Below, piece by piece: positions 6,621 to 16,350 of a DNA stretch of 29,820 bases. Made by a program: the position numbers and the translations under genes. Position 1 is the first letter of the stretch. Every line of letters starts with the position of its first letter. Origin of the DNA: a virus; IMG/VR virus record IMGVR_UViG_3300011114_000701, positions 1 to 29,820 of that record; one strand, 5' to 3'. The notes below the pieces were generated by a model, which was not told where the DNA came from, made no database searches, and saw only the letters and a program-made list of their open reading frames with translations.

Positions 6621-9386
6621 ATGGGTCTTCTCAGCGGCCTGTTCGGGGCCTCCGAAAACGTCACGCGCACCCGTCCCCAGGTGATGGAGGGGCTGGAGCC
6701 GCTTGTCCCGGAACTCACCAAGCGGGCGCTGCAGGGCTACACCCGGCCCTACCAGGCCTATCAGAACCCGCGCATTGCAGGATTTTCCGGCTCGCAGCAG
6801 GCGGGAATGAATGCGATCCGCGGCATCGCTTCGGACCCTTCATATCAGCGCGGCATGGGACAGGCGGGCGAGGCCATCGGCTCGTCGATGGAGGACCAGA
6901 ACCTTCAGTCGATGATCCAGTCGCTCGGTCGTTCGATCAAGCCGGAGCGGACGCAGGCGGGGCGGACGCGTGCCGGATCAACCTCGGTGCAGCGCTGGAA
7001 CTCGCCCGGCGTCGCCGACTCCTACATGTCGCCCTACAAGTCCCAGGTCATCGACCAGTACCTCAACCGTGAGGACAAGCGGACAGGCGAGCGCCGGGCT
7101 GGGCTGGATGCCAAGCTCGCGGGCAAGCGCGCCTTCGGCTCGCGCGGCGATCTCGCACGCACCAATTTCGAGTCGGACGAGGAGGACCGGAAGTCCGAAG
7201 CCATCGCCAAGCTGATGGACCAGGGCTACGAGTCGGGCGCCAGCCGCTTCGCGACGGACGAGGATCGCGGTCTCCGCTCCAGCACCGGCAATGTCGACCG
7301 CGATCTCACGTCGCAGACCGGCAATGTCGAGCGCGAACTGACGAGCGGCACCCGCAACGCCGACCGTGGACTAGAAGCCGAGCGGCTGCGGACCACGGGC
7401 ATCGGACAGGGCATCACCGGAGAGAACACGCGCCTCGCCGGCCGCCGCGCCGCCGGCAACGATCTCTCCTCGCTCTCCGAGCGCTACCGCACCGGCAATC
7501 TCGACAGCGCGCGGGCGCTGATGAACGTCGGCAACATGGAGCAGCAGCAGGGCCAGAAGAACCTGGATCTCGGCTATGAGGACTGGAACCGCCAGCAGCG
7601 CCTCCCGGAAGAGCAGGCGCAGGGCCTTTCCCGCATCGTCTATGGCGCTCCGACCGGCTCGACGCAGACATCTCCGGGACCGTCCGTTGGTTCGCAGATC
7701 CTCGGCGCTGGCATCGGCATTGCCGGGCTTGGCGGCAAGGGTGGCTTCGGCTGGTGGGCGGATGGCGGCGCCATCCATCGTCGTGGCGGCGGCCCGGTTC
7801 GTCTGGCCGGCGGCGGCGACCCGCTCTCCGAGATCTCCGACTTCGAGGCGCTGAAGGCGCTAGACCCGCGTGAAGCGGCGTTCCTCCGCACGGCTGCGCC
7901 GCATGTGCAGAAGTCCCGCATCAACGACATGAAGCGGACGATCTACCTCAACCGCTACAAGCACGGCGCCCCCACGGGCGGGAAGTTTCAGCGCCAGCCG
8001 TCCGCGCCGACGCCTGAAGAAGACTTCATTGACCTGACCCCTGGCTCCTTCGGCGGTGCGGCGGACCCGAAGATCGCCTCGCTTATGGATCAGGCGCAGT
8101 CGGGCGGAATGCCCCCGACCAGCATCGACCTTGAAGCGAACGACGAGACGCAGCCGGGGCGAGGCGCCCCCCGCCCGGGTTATCGCAGCGTGCCCATCGG
8201 CATTGGTGGCGATGCGGACAGCGGCATGGGCTTCCCTGGCGAAATGGGCGACGAAGGTCCGTTTCCCCCATTCCCGCCTGAGAAGCCGGAACCGCCCATG
8301 GGCATTGGCGCCGAGCCATACGGCAGCAGCGCCCCCGCCGGCCCGATGACACCCGACATGCGGATGGGTCGCGAGGACGCGATGCCTCCGCCGCCCCCTC
8401 CGCGACCGCCCGTGGCCGCAGGAGCGCCGCCGTCTCCTCCCGTCTCTCCTCCGGGCGGGGACGGCGGTTCCGACCCCTACAGCAGCCTTCTCGCGAAGCT
8501 GGTCGAGGCGCAGGACCCCAAGGCCAGCCGGGGGATGATCCTCGCCAAGCTGGGCGCTGCCATGGCGTCCTCGCGCCAGCCCGGGTTCCTCGGACCCGTG
8601 GGCGAGGGCATCGGGGCGGCGGCACGCGGCATGGAAGACGAGAAGGCCCGGAGCCTCCGTGCCCTCGGGCAGGCGGCGAACATCGAGGAGCGCCGGCAGT
8701 CCGGGAAGGAGCGGGCCGAGAACACGAAGCTGACCCAGGAGCGGTTGAGGAAGGCGGACGAAGAGCGGGCCGATGACCGGAAGGCGGGCCACGCTCTCAA
8801 GGAGCAGCAGCTTGCCGCGGCGCAACAGCGTGTCGAGGCGCTGATTGCCCGCCAGAATGACCAGACGCTGAATGCGCAGGCTAGGCTGGAGCTCTCCCGT
8901 CAGATCGCCGAGGCGCGCGAGGCGGCGGCGGCTGCTAAGCAGATGCTTGCCCAGGAGAAGGAGGACGCGGCTGGCTTCGTCACGCCCGCAAAGATTCAGA
9001 CGGAAGAAAACAAAGCCATCCTGGCGCAGCACAAAGTGCTTTCAGAGAATAACTTATTTGCCACCAAAAAGCTGAGCGATGAAGAAATCATGGCGAAGGC
9101 TGAGGCATTTGGCCGGCAGGTTCGCGAGAGAATGGAAGCCAATCTCGCGCCGCGATACCGGCAGTCCCAACCCACAACCCCGGCACCGAAACCGCCCGTA
9201 GCTTCACAATCAGGTGAAACTCCGAATGCAGTTTCGCCGCCGATGGCCGCGCCTCCGGGTGGGGCCGGCAAGCGCCCGACCGCGGCGGCCGTCGAATTGC
9301 TCAAGAAGAACCCGACGCCGCAGGCCCGGAAACAGTACGACGCCGTCTTTGGCGCGGGGGCGGCGGCACAGGCGCTCGGCGGATAA
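6621..9386 (+). CDS. Probable DNA ejection / internal virion protein, coiled-coil rich
   Basis: A 921-residue product beginning five bases after the previous stop. Residues 1-200 are helical and include 'YQAYQNPRIAGFSGSQQAGM', a start seen in many podoviral proteins of this position. Residues 215-258 are four tandem 11-residue repeats. A glycine-rich patch around 375-395 (WWADGGAIHRRGGG) is followed by a long Pro/Gly-rich linker (to about residue 620, with a PPPPPPRPP run). Then 'GMILAKLGAAMASSRQPGF' and 'GPVGEGIGAAARG', a motif shared by phage ejection proteins, leads into a long charged coiled coil (about 665-780). The end, 'LLKKNPTPQARKQYDAVFGA', also matches that protein type. The gene abuts the transglycosylase gene. 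I infer a component of the ejectosome that carries DNA across the envelope. Confidence 0.7.
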   Translation: MGLLSGLFGASENVTRTRPQVMEGLEPLVPELTKRALQGYTRPYQAYQNPRIAGFSGSQQAGMNAIRGIASDPSYQRGMGQAGEAIGSSMEDQNLQSMIQSLGRSIKPERTQAGRTRAGSTSVQRWNSPGVADSYMSPYKSQVIDQYLNREDKRTGERRAGLDAKLAGKRAFGSRGDLARTNFESDEEDRKSEAIAKLMDQGYESGASRFATDEDRGLRSSTGNVDRDLTSQTGNVERELTSGTRNADRGLEAERLRTTGIGQGITGENTRLAGRRAAGNDLSSLSERYRTGNLDSARALMNVGNMEQQQGQKNLDLGYEDWNRQQRLPEEQAQGLSRIVYGAPTGSTQTSPGPSVGSQILGAGIGIAGLGGKGGFGWWADGGAIHRRGGGPVRLAGGGDPLSEISDFEALKALDPREAAFLRTAAPHVQKSRINDMKRTIYLNRYKHGAPTGGKFQRQPSAPTPEEDFIDLTPGSFGGAADPKIASLMDQAQSGGMPPTSIDLEANDETQPGRGAPRPGYRSVPIGIGGDADSGMGFPGEMGDEGPFPPFPPEKPEPPMGIGAEPYGSSAPAGPMTPDMRMGREDAMPPPPPPRPPVAAGAPPSPPVSPPGGDGGSDPYSSLLAKLVEAQDPKASRGMILAKLGAAMASSRQPGFLGPVGEGIGAAARGMEDEKARSLRALGQAANIEERRQSGKERAENTKLTQERLRKADEERADDRKAGHALKEQQLAAAQQRVEALIARQNDQTLNAQARLELSRQIAEAREAAAAAKQMLAQEKEDAAGFVTPAKIQTEENKAILAQHKVLSENNLFATKKLSDEEIMAKAEAFGRQVRERMEANLAPRYRQSQPTTPAPKPPVASQSGETPNAVSPPMAAPPGGAGKRPTAAAVELLKKNPTPQARKQYDAVFGAGAAAQALGG
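7263..7394 (+). repeat. Four tandem 33-bp units (11-residue hendecads)
   Basis: Units at 7263-7295, 7296-7328, 7329-7361 and 7362-7394 encode DRGLRSSTGNV, DRDLTSQTGNV, ERELTSGTRNA and DRGLEAERLRT. The strict 11-residue period with charged residues at positions 1-3 and Leu at 4 suits a right-handed coiled coil. Confidence 0.8.
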
Positions 9387-12300
9387 ATGACCGGCAATCC
9401 CTTCGCATCGTTGGCGGAGCCGGATGACGCGCAGGTAAACGCCGTGATGATGACGGAATCCGGCGGCCGTCCCGATGCCGTCTCGCCGAAGGGCGCCATG
9501 GGGCCGATGCAGTTGATGCCCGGCACCGCCCGGGACCTTGGCGTCGACCCGGCCAACCCCTTCGCCAACATCGAAGGGGGCGCCCGCTATCTCGACCAGA
9601 TGATGCAGAAGTACGGCGACGAGCAGACCGCTCTGATGGCCTACAACTGGGGGCCGAGAAATGTCGACCGCTGGATTGCCGGCGGCCGGAAAGGGCCGGT
9701 TCCGACCGAGACGAAAAACTACGTCCAGCGCGTGCCCTCCCGGCGCAATCCCGTGGGGACAGCCCAAGCCGCCGAGCCTGAGAACCCGTTTGAAGGGCTA
9801 GCTGCTGAGAGCAATCCTTTCGAGGCTTTGGCCGAGGCCAATCCGTTTGAGGAGTTGGCCGCGCCTCGCAAGTCCATCCTCAACACCGGCTGGGATGCGC
9901 TGACTTCGGGCGTGAAGGCAGGCGTCTCCGAGACCGGCGACACGTTGACGGGGCCGTTCGCCGAGGGTGCGCCGCACCGGGAGGAGGGCTATCTCGGCGA
10001 GTTGTTGCAAACCCCGATTTCCAAGGGCGCGCTTGATCCTCACTGGTGGGTCGCGAACATCATGTACGGCGCGGCCAAATCGTCGCCCTCGTTCGCCACG
10101 GGTATTGCCGGGACGATTGCGGGCGCTGCCTCGCCGATTCCTGGCGGAGCCTTGATCGGTGGTGCGGCCGGCTTTGGGGTTGGGGCCATGGCTCAGACCT
10201 TGGCGGCGGCCTACAAGGAAGCGCGTGCCCGCAATCTCGACCATGACCAGGCCGTCAACGAGGCGATGACGAAGGCCGGGATTGCCGGTCTCTTCGGCGC
10301 GGCTTCGGGTGCGGCGCCGGGAATGGCGATCTTCGGCAAGGTCGCCGCCGGGGTGAATGCGGAGGGCCAGATCGTCCAGGCCCTGAAGAAGCCGATCAGC
10401 GAAGCGCTGGCCCAAATCTTCGGGGTGCAGCCGGGTATCGGCGCCGCTCAGCAAATGACGGAAGGCGTGGCAGAGGGGCGTGTCGTTTCGCCCGAAGAGT
10501 TACTGCAAGGCTATGCGCTGAATGTAGGGCAGGGGGCGCCGCCTGTGGCCGTCCATGCCGGAGCGAGGGCGGTCGCGCAGTCCGGTCGACGTGTCGGCAC
10601 TCCCCCGCCTTCAGCGCCGCCCCCTGGCACGGAAGGCCCCGAGCCGGGCACGCGCGTCGTGCTGGGCCTTGAGGAGCAGGTTGCCGACCCGGAGACCGGA
10701 GGGGTGACAAAATCTGTCACCCCCGCCGACGTGACGATCCAAGGCTACGACCCGGAAACCGGCATGGTCACGCTCACCCGCGACGCGGACGGGGTGCCGC
10801 TCGGGCCGATGCCGCTTGAGGACTTCAACGCGCTGCGTCGACCAGAGGAGCCGGGGCCGCTGCGTCCGTCCGACGATCTGGAACCGGCGCCGAGCCTGAC
10901 CGAGGCCGACGTGCTGGCGCGTGACCAAGCCCTCGACGTGGCGCAGGACAGGGGATTTGCCGAGGACCCGTTCCACCGCCCGATGAAGCCGATCCCGACT
11001 GAGCCTGACGTGGCGGGTGAGGTTCCGTTCGCTCCCGGCCTCCCGGAGGAGCGAGGCAAGCGGCCGTTCATGCAGCGCGATCCGCGCCCGACGACGCCGG
11101 AACTTCCGGGCATGGAAGACGCCGAGCAGCGCATGGCCTTCGAGATGGACGTGGCCGAGGAGGCGGATCGCCGGGCGCCCTCGACCGGGAAGGCGCCGCC
11201 GCAGGATCTGGTTTCCTTCCTTGCCGACAATGGCGGCATGAGGGACGAGGGCGGCGAACTTCGGTCGATGGACCTGGACCGGCAGATACGCCCGGGCCAG
11301 ACCAAGCTGATCCGGGAAGACGGGGCCTATCAGGACGCCGCGCTCGAACGCGCCATCGAAGGGGGGTATCTCCCGGAAGACGCGACCGTGCGCGACCTTC
11401 TGGATGCGATTGACGACACCGCAAGAGGGCGTCCGGTCTATTCGCAGATCGACATGGGCGACGTGAATGCCCGTAGAGAAGCGGCCGAAGCCAAGGCACA
11501 GCGAAGCGAGGAACTGCGCGCCCGTGCGGCCGAGCTGGGGATCGACCCGAAGAACTTCAGCGACCGCGATCTCCGCCGACAGGTGAAAGAATTTGAGGAC
11601 GCGGACAGGGGAGAGGCGCCCGTGGCCGAGCGGAAGCCGGCTGCGCGCGCACAGGAGTCGAGCGCGCAGCCGAGCAAGCAAGAGATCGAGTTCTTTAAGA
11701 ACCTGACCGGGGCCGATGTCGACTTCACGCGCCTGGACCAGTACGACCGGGGCGAGGTCATCAACTCCGTGGATGCTCAGTCTGCATCGGCGCGCACGCC
11801 CGCATCGGTGAAGTTTTGGGAGCGGCAGAAGGAGATCGCCAACTACGTCCTCGGCGAGGAGGTGTACCCGCCGAGAGAGACACGCGCCGAGCGCGTCGAG
11901 CCGTCGAAGGCTGATCCGCCGAAAGCCGAAATCACCAAGACACCCATCACCGAACCGGCCGCAGGCGAGACATTCACAACGGCTAAAGGATCGACCTACG
12001 AAGTCCACGAAGACGGGTCGACCACGCGCAACAAGATGTTCCGGCCGGAGCACGGCGAGAAAGAGCAGGGGCCGCAACCACGCTCGGAGGCGACTTTCTA
12101 CGTCGACCGGGAAGGCGCGGACGCGCTCGGCCTCTTCCAGGCAACAAACCCGGACGGCAGCAAGATGGAGGTGGCGCCGCTCGGCGATGGTCGCTGGGGT
12201 GTCCGCTACGTCGATGGGCCGAATGCCGGGAAGTTCGCGCGGACGAGCGTGGTGACGCCGCAGACGAAGCCGGCCGTTGGCCTCACTCCGATTGAGATAT

Positions 12301-15300
12301 GGAAGGGCGGCCGTCGCGTCCACTTCGGCAATGAGATCACCGAGGTCAAGCGCGGCGGCGCGGACATCACCAAGACACCCGAAGGCGCCTATGCGCTGAA
12401 GGACACGGACGGCGAACCGCTCGGCGCCTACTCATCGAAGAAGAAGGCCCAGGATGCGCTGAACGACAAGCGCGCGACCAACGATGCCGTCGAGGGCATG
12501 ACTCTCCGTCGCGAAGCGGAGATCGAGGCGGCAGCCAAGGCGGCAACCGAAAGCCACAAGGGGAAGGGGCCGCCGAAGGACATCGAACGCCAGACGGCAT
12601 TGCTCGACACGCCCCCTCCGTCCCGCGTCAGGATGAAGGACCTTGGCGCGGTCGAGGCCAAAGCGATTTTCCCCCGCACGCTGGCGATGCTGGATCGTTC
12701 GTTCGCCAAGCTGTTCAAGCCGGTGCAGAAGCGGGAGGAGGCGCAGACCCGCAACTACCGCGACTTCTTCTGGCAGGCAAAGCCGCTGGGGGAACTGACC
12801 AAGCCGTCGCGGGATCAGGTCTACAAGGCAGCGGTGATCGCTCGTCTCGCCAACCGCAACATCGTCCCCACGGGTGCGCGGCTGGTGATCAAGAACGGCG
12901 ACAGGGTGGTCCCTGGCGACGACGGCAAGACGTGGCTGGCTCCGGGCGAGACGATCAAGCTGACGAAGGAGGAGACCGACGCCTACTTCGCCCTCAAGTC
13001 CACCATGCAGAACGTGTGGCGCCGGCATACCGAGGCGGTGGTCCGCAATCTCGGCTACGACGGCGACATGAAGGCGCTCCGGGATGCGGCTGCGTCCAAG
13101 TCCGATGCCGCCAAGACGAAGTTCCTGGAGGAGGCGAAGAAGCCCGAGGCGGCGCGGACGGCGATGGACCTGATGAGCGGGCTGCTTGAGCAGGAGAAGG
13201 CCGGATATATCCCATTCCAGCGCCGCGGCGACGTGATGATCACGGTTAAGTCGAAGACTATCAAGAAGGACGAGGAGAGTGGAAAACAGGTCGGCGTCAA
13301 AGAGGGCGAGACCGACAAAGGTGTTCTCGGCGGCGAGTACGCCAGCCTGCATTCCGAACTGGTCGACTCGGGCACCCTGCGAAAGGGCATGTTCGGGCGC
13401 AAGTTCGAGAAGGGCGACTACGGCAAGGCGGTCGCGGCCAAGGTCAAGGAACTGCGCGAACGCTACAAGGACGACGGCCAAGAGCCGATGGTCCAGTACA
13501 TCTCCGAGATGCGCCAGGAAGACTTGCCGCTGAACGCGCTGGAGCGGTTGGTTTCCGGCATCTCACATGAAAACCCGGATCTTCGCAAAGCCCTGATGGA
13601 CGGCTTCATGAAGGATGTCGTCGCCAGCGCCAAGTCGGGGTTCAGGAAAAAGTCCGACGACATCGCCGGTTTCTCGACCGACTTCGATCGCATGGTGACG
13701 GAGTACTTGCACCACACTGCCCGCGTCCTTCCCATGATCGAATTCCGGAACGAAATCGCCGGGGCGCGCGATGTCCTCATGGGCGGGAAGGACAGCAAGG
13801 GAAAGGCCATCCCACCCGAAGGCTCACAGTCCGTCCGCCGCTATGCCGACAAGTGGCTGCGCTCGGTTGACGATCCGGGCGGAGACTTCGCGGGATTGCG
13901 AAAGCTCGGGTTCGCGTGGTGGATCTTGGGGTCTCCTGCACCTGCGCTGGCAAATCTTTCGCAGACCCACATGATCACTATCCCCGTGATCGGTAAATGG
14001 GCGGGCCATGGGCGCTCGTTCATGGAAGCCAACAAGGTGCTTGGTCAGGTTCTCCGTCCCGACAAGATGATGTTCGGCAAGAAGCAGTGGGGTGCGGAAG
14101 GCGGACAGATCGTACTTAAAATAGAGAACACTAACTTTTCGGAGAATGAGAAGACGCTTCTAAAGAGTCGTGAGCGGAACGGTCTTCTGCAAGCTCAGGT
14201 CACGTCCGACATGCTGGGCAACAACATTGGGAAATCCCCAGCCTATCGGCCGATAGCGAAAATGATGGAGAGAGTTTACTCATCTCTTGCCTCTATGTTT
14301 GGCGCGGCCGAGGTAACAAACCGTGTCGTTTCGTGGGTTGCCGCTTATCGCCTCGCTCATCAGCCGGGAGCACTCAAGAAGGCGGCTGAGGTCTACAAGA
14401 ACAATCAGCTTTTCCAAGAAGAGTTGGGTGGCAAGAAACTGACGCCTGAGTTTCTGGCCGATTGGGAAACGCGCGGTACGCAATTCGATCCGGGTCGGGC
14501 GAATACTCCTGAGCTTATGCGCGGCGTCGGCGCTCCCATAACCCAGTTCAAGAAGTATCCCGCGAACTACATCTCCCTGCTCAATCGTCAGTTCAGGCAT
14601 GAGGGGCCAGCGGGGAAGATAGCCTCCACGATGATGCTTGCGTCCCTTGTCGCCGCTGCCGGCATCAAGGGGCTGCCGTTCGCTGAAGATACGGCCGACG
14701 CGGTTGATTGGGCGACCACGTTGGTCACGAAGATTGATCCTGCCATTGAGATGAATCTTCGGCACTGGCTCCGAGACGGGCTGGAAAAAGTGGGCGGCAA
14801 GCACTGGGGCGACATCGCCGCCGAGATGCTGATGAGCGGCCCGTCGCGGTATCTGACGGGTACGGACTCAGGCCAAAGGTTCGGGATGGGGCGGCAGGCT
14901 CCTCACAATGTTGCGGAGATGTTCGGGCCGCTGGCCGGCGCCATCTCTCAAGGTGCGACAGCGGGTGATCTCTACAGCAAGGGGCAGAACTATCAGGCGA
15001 CATCGAAACTGCTGCCCAAGGCGCTCGGCAATATAGTCAGCGCCGTTGGCCTGCAAGAAGAGGGAACCAAAACGGCTGCGGGCAACCCGGTGATGGCGGC
15101 GTCCGAGTACCCCAACGCCGATGTAGGCAAGCAGTTGCTCGGTCTCGTTCCGGCAGAGAGGGCTCGGCGCTACGAGAACATCTTCGACCTTTCCAAGATC
15201 GACGCGGACGCACGGCGGGCAACGGCGGGATTCTACCGCGAGCTGGCAATTTCATTTAATCAGGCAATAGATGCGGAAAAGACGGGGGACACCAAGCGCG

Positions 15301-15551
15301 CCGCTGCATTCATGGACCGTTTCCAGGCCACCCTTGACCAGTATCGCAAGAACATCGAAGACCCGAACCGGCCGGAATGGGTGAAGTTTAAGCTGAGCCG
15401 CGAAAGCCTGAAGCGCGAGATCGCCAACGCGATGGACTGGTCCCGTAGGTTCACGAAGGGCAGCCCGAAGCAGGCGCGGCCCGAGATCATGCGGATGACG
15501 GAACGTATGGCGAAGTCGGTCGGTGAATCGACGTCGTTGGACGAGGACTAG
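9387..15551 (+). CDS. Giant ejection protein with N-terminal lytic transglycosylase
   Basis: A 2054-residue protein whose ATG follows the previous stop immediately. Residues about 15-110 form a soluble lytic transglycosylase (SLT/GEWL-like) domain: catalytic Glu24 in 'MTESGG', then GAMGPMQLMPGTA and 'ALMAYNWGPRNVDRW'. This would cleave peptidoglycan to let the ejection channel cross the wall. A cluster of NPF-x2-LA motifs follows (residues 132-162, with a first copy at residue 4). Residues about 200-300 have Gly/Ala-rich hydrophobic helices (ATGIAGTIAGAASPIPGGAL, GAAGFGVGAMAQTLAAA), possible membrane-inserting segments. The centre is acidic and linker-rich; the last 800 residues are helical with 'LGSPAPALANLSQTHMITIP' and 'GAPITQFKKYPANYISLLNR', a pattern typical of large polyvalent phage proteins. 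It is the counterpart of T7 gp16-type ejection proteins. Bases around 14100-14420 are less GC-rich than the rest. Confidence 0.85.
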   Translation: MTGNPFASLAEPDDAQVNAVMMTESGGRPDAVSPKGAMGPMQLMPGTARDLGVDPANPFANIEGGARYLDQMMQKYGDEQTALMAYNWGPRNVDRWIAGGRKGPVPTETKNYVQRVPSRRNPVGTAQAAEPENPFEGLAAESNPFEALAEANPFEELAAPRKSILNTGWDALTSGVKAGVSETGDTLTGPFAEGAPHREEGYLGELLQTPISKGALDPHWWVANIMYGAAKSSPSFATGIAGTIAGAASPIPGGALIGGAAGFGVGAMAQTLAAAYKEARARNLDHDQAVNEAMTKAGIAGLFGAASGAAPGMAIFGKVAAGVNAEGQIVQALKKPISEALAQIFGVQPGIGAAQQMTEGVAEGRVVSPEELLQGYALNVGQGAPPVAVHAGARAVAQSGRRVGTPPPSAPPPGTEGPEPGTRVVLGLEEQVADPETGGVTKSVTPADVTIQGYDPETGMVTLTRDADGVPLGPMPLEDFNALRRPEEPGPLRPSDDLEPAPSLTEADVLARDQALDVAQDRGFAEDPFHRPMKPIPTEPDVAGEVPFAPGLPEERGKRPFMQRDPRPTTPELPGMEDAEQRMAFEMDVAEEADRRAPSTGKAPPQDLVSFLADNGGMRDEGGELRSMDLDRQIRPGQTKLIREDGAYQDAALERAIEGGYLPEDATVRDLLDAIDDTARGRPVYSQIDMGDVNARREAAEAKAQRSEELRARAAELGIDPKNFSDRDLRRQVKEFEDADRGEAPVAERKPAARAQESSAQPSKQEIEFFKNLTGADVDFTRLDQYDRGEVINSVDAQSASARTPASVKFWERQKEIANYVLGEEVYPPRETRAERVEPSKADPPKAEITKTPITEPAAGETFTTAKGSTYEVHEDGSTTRNKMFRPEHGEKEQGPQPRSEATFYVDREGADALGLFQATNPDGSKMEVAPLGDGRWGVRYVDGPNAGKFARTSVVTPQTKPAVGLTPIEIWKGGRRVHFGNEITEVKRGGADITKTPEGAYALKDTDGEPLGAYSSKKKAQDALNDKRATNDAVEGMTLRREAEIEAAAKAATESHKGKGPPKDIERQTALLDTPPPSRVRMKDLGAVEAKAIFPRTLAMLDRSFAKLFKPVQKREEAQTRNYRDFFWQAKPLGELTKPSRDQVYKAAVIARLANRNIVPTGARLVIKNGDRVVPGDDGKTWLAPGETIKLTKEETDAYFALKSTMQNVWRRHTEAVVRNLGYDGDMKALRDAAASKSDAAKTKFLEEAKKPEAARTAMDLMSGLLEQEKAGYIPFQRRGDVMITVKSKTIKKDEESGKQVGVKEGETDKGVLGGEYASLHSELVDSGTLRKGMFGRKFEKGDYGKAVAAKVKELRERYKDDGQEPMVQYISEMRQEDLPLNALERLVSGISHENPDLRKALMDGFMKDVVASAKSGFRKKSDDIAGFSTDFDRMVTEYLHHTARVLPMIEFRNEIAGARDVLMGGKDSKGKAIPPEGSQSVRRYADKWLRSVDDPGGDFAGLRKLGFAWWILGSPAPALANLSQTHMITIPVIGKWAGHGRSFMEANKVLGQVLRPDKMMFGKKQWGAEGGQIVLKIENTNFSENEKTLLKSRERNGLLQAQVTSDMLGNNIGKSPAYRPIAKMMERVYSSLASMFGAAEVTNRVVSWVAAYRLAHQPGALKKAAEVYKNNQLFQEELGGKKLTPEFLADWETRGTQFDPGRANTPELMRGVGAPITQFKKYPANYISLLNRQFRHEGPAGKIASTMMLASLVAAAGIKGLPFAEDTADAVDWATTLVTKIDPAIEMNLRHWLRDGLEKVGGKHWGDIAAEMLMSGPSRYLTGTDSGQRFGMGRQAPHNVAEMFGPLAGAISQGATAGDLYSKGQNYQATSKLLPKALGNIVSAVGLQEEGTKTAAGNPVMAASEYPNADVGKQLLGLVPAERARRYENIFDLSKIDADARRATAGFYRELAISFNQAIDAEKTGDTKRAAAFMDRFQATLDQYRKNIEDPNRPEWVKFKLSRESLKREIANAMDWSRRFTKGSPKQARPEIMRMTERMAKSVGESTSLDED

Positions 15552-15689
15552 ATGAGCGCCCGAGCCGCAAAGCTGGGCGCAAAAATGCGTTGTCCGCGCT
15601 ACCTTAAAACACGCTTTGGCTGTATCATGCCGAGGCGTCGCACATGCGAGCGGCCGAGCCGGCTCCTTGCACGAACCGGCCCGGGCTGA
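15552..15689 (+). CDS. Possible 45-residue basic ORF (doubtful)
   Basis: The 160-base gap between the ejection gene and the lysis genes holds an ORF whose ATG directly follows the TAG at 15549-15551, with GAGG five bases before it. The product is very basic with three cysteines (MRCPRYLKT, FGCIMPRRR, TCERP). There is no family match I recognise, and codon use gives no clear support, so it could be chance. No clear promoter or terminator is visible in the gap. Confidence 0.2.
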   Translation: MSARAAKLGAKMRCPRYLKTRFGCIMPRRRTCERPSRLLARTGPG

Positions 15690-15711
15690 CCTTCGACAGG
15701 AGTATGAGTCC

Positions 15712-16062
15712 ATGTCTTGGGCTGTCTTGACGCTACACCGATTCCTGGGCACGAGTCTGAGCGCTTTTTCGCTCATTCTTGCGCTGTCCCTCCCGGCTCA
15801 GGCGCATGAGGACTATGCGTGGGTCCGCGATCCGGTCTTCAAGACCGCGACGGGGGCTCATTGTTGCAGTGAGCAGCATTGCCAGCCGGCGGCGGTTGGC
15901 GAGCTGACCCCGATCCCCGGCGGGTGGCGGCACGTCCCTACCCGGACAGAGATCAAGGATACCGAGCCGGGCATCTACGCGACCCGCGACCCTGCCGGCC
16001 GGCTGTTCCGCTGCGTCATGGGCGGGAAGCTGGTCTGCGTCATGGAAGGAATGGGCACATGA
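15712..16062 (+). CDS. Exported Cys-rich small phage protein
   Basis: A 116-residue protein with a signal peptide: a hydrophobic stretch (FSLILALSLPAQA) ends in AQA followed by HEDY, a good signal peptidase I site. The mature part has 'GAHCCSEQHC' and two later cysteines (LFRCVMGG, LVCVMEG), consistent with disulfides in the periplasm. This arrangement, signal peptide then 'HCC....C' and a WRC-type end, recurs in lysis regions of rhizobial phages, where the function is unknown. The ATG at 15712 is chosen because AGGAG lies nine bases upstream at 15698-15702; a start at 15616 would put non-signal sequence before the signal peptide. It opens the lysis cassette, and its TGA overlaps the next ATG. 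It may act on the periplasm or outer membrane, but this is inference. Confidence 0.8.
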   Translation: MSWAVLTLHRFLGTSLSAFSLILALSLPAQAHEDYAWVRDPVFKTATGAHCCSEQHCQPAAVGELTPIPGGWRHVPTRTEIKDTEPGIYATRDPAGRLFRCVMGGKLVCVMEGMGT

Positions 16063-16349
16063 AACCCCTCCTCCTGATCGCCCTCCTGATGGTGGCGGCA
16101 TCGGACGTGGCGGCGCAACAGCAGCCGCCCTGCGGACCGCTCGCGCTCATGCTTGAAAAGTTCGCGGCGCTCGGTGAAGTCCCGGTCGCTGCCGGGCTCG
16201 TGACTGGCGGCAGCCTGCTGGAAATTCTCGCGGCGCCGGACGGCTCATGGACGCTCTTTATCGTGACCCCGAACAAAATCGCCTGCATGACGGCGACGGG
16301 CGACGGCTGGCGTACTTTAGAGCCGGCCACGCCGGGGAAGGGGGCGTGA
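16059..16349 (+). CDS. Exported small phage protein, lysis cassette
   Basis: A 96-residue product whose ATG overlaps the preceding stop (ATGA). The N-terminus MKPLLLIALLMVAASDVAAQ is a standard signal peptide with a likely cut after VAA or AAQ. The mature domain contains 'GSWTLFIVTPNKIACMTATG', a pattern I associate with small periplasmic proteins found in rhizobial phages and plasmids. Two cysteines (CGPL and IACM) could pair. No catalytic motif is visible. Next to another exported protein and the holin/endolysin genes, it probably acts at the envelope, but the function is unknown. Confidence 0.78.
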   Translation: MKPLLLIALLMVAASDVAAQQQPPCGPLALMLEKFAALGEVPVAAGLVTGGSLLEILAAPDGSWTLFIVTPNKIACMTATGDGWRTLEPATPGKGA

Positions 16350-16350
16350 A

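Noticed and set aside
5327-6721. 464-codon open frame on the minus strand
   Set aside because: Shadow of the Gly-rich gene at 5048-6616; composition is that of GC-rich antisense.
10611-12323. 570-codon open frame on the minus strand
   Set aside because: Antisense shadow of the giant ejection gene; Arg/Leu/His-rich and without recognisable motifs.
15552-15711. Late promoter or terminator before the lysis genes
   Set aside because: I looked for -35/-10 pairs and stems; TATCAT at 15623-15628 lacks a fitting -35 and the GAGCCGGCTC palindrome is short without a T-run.
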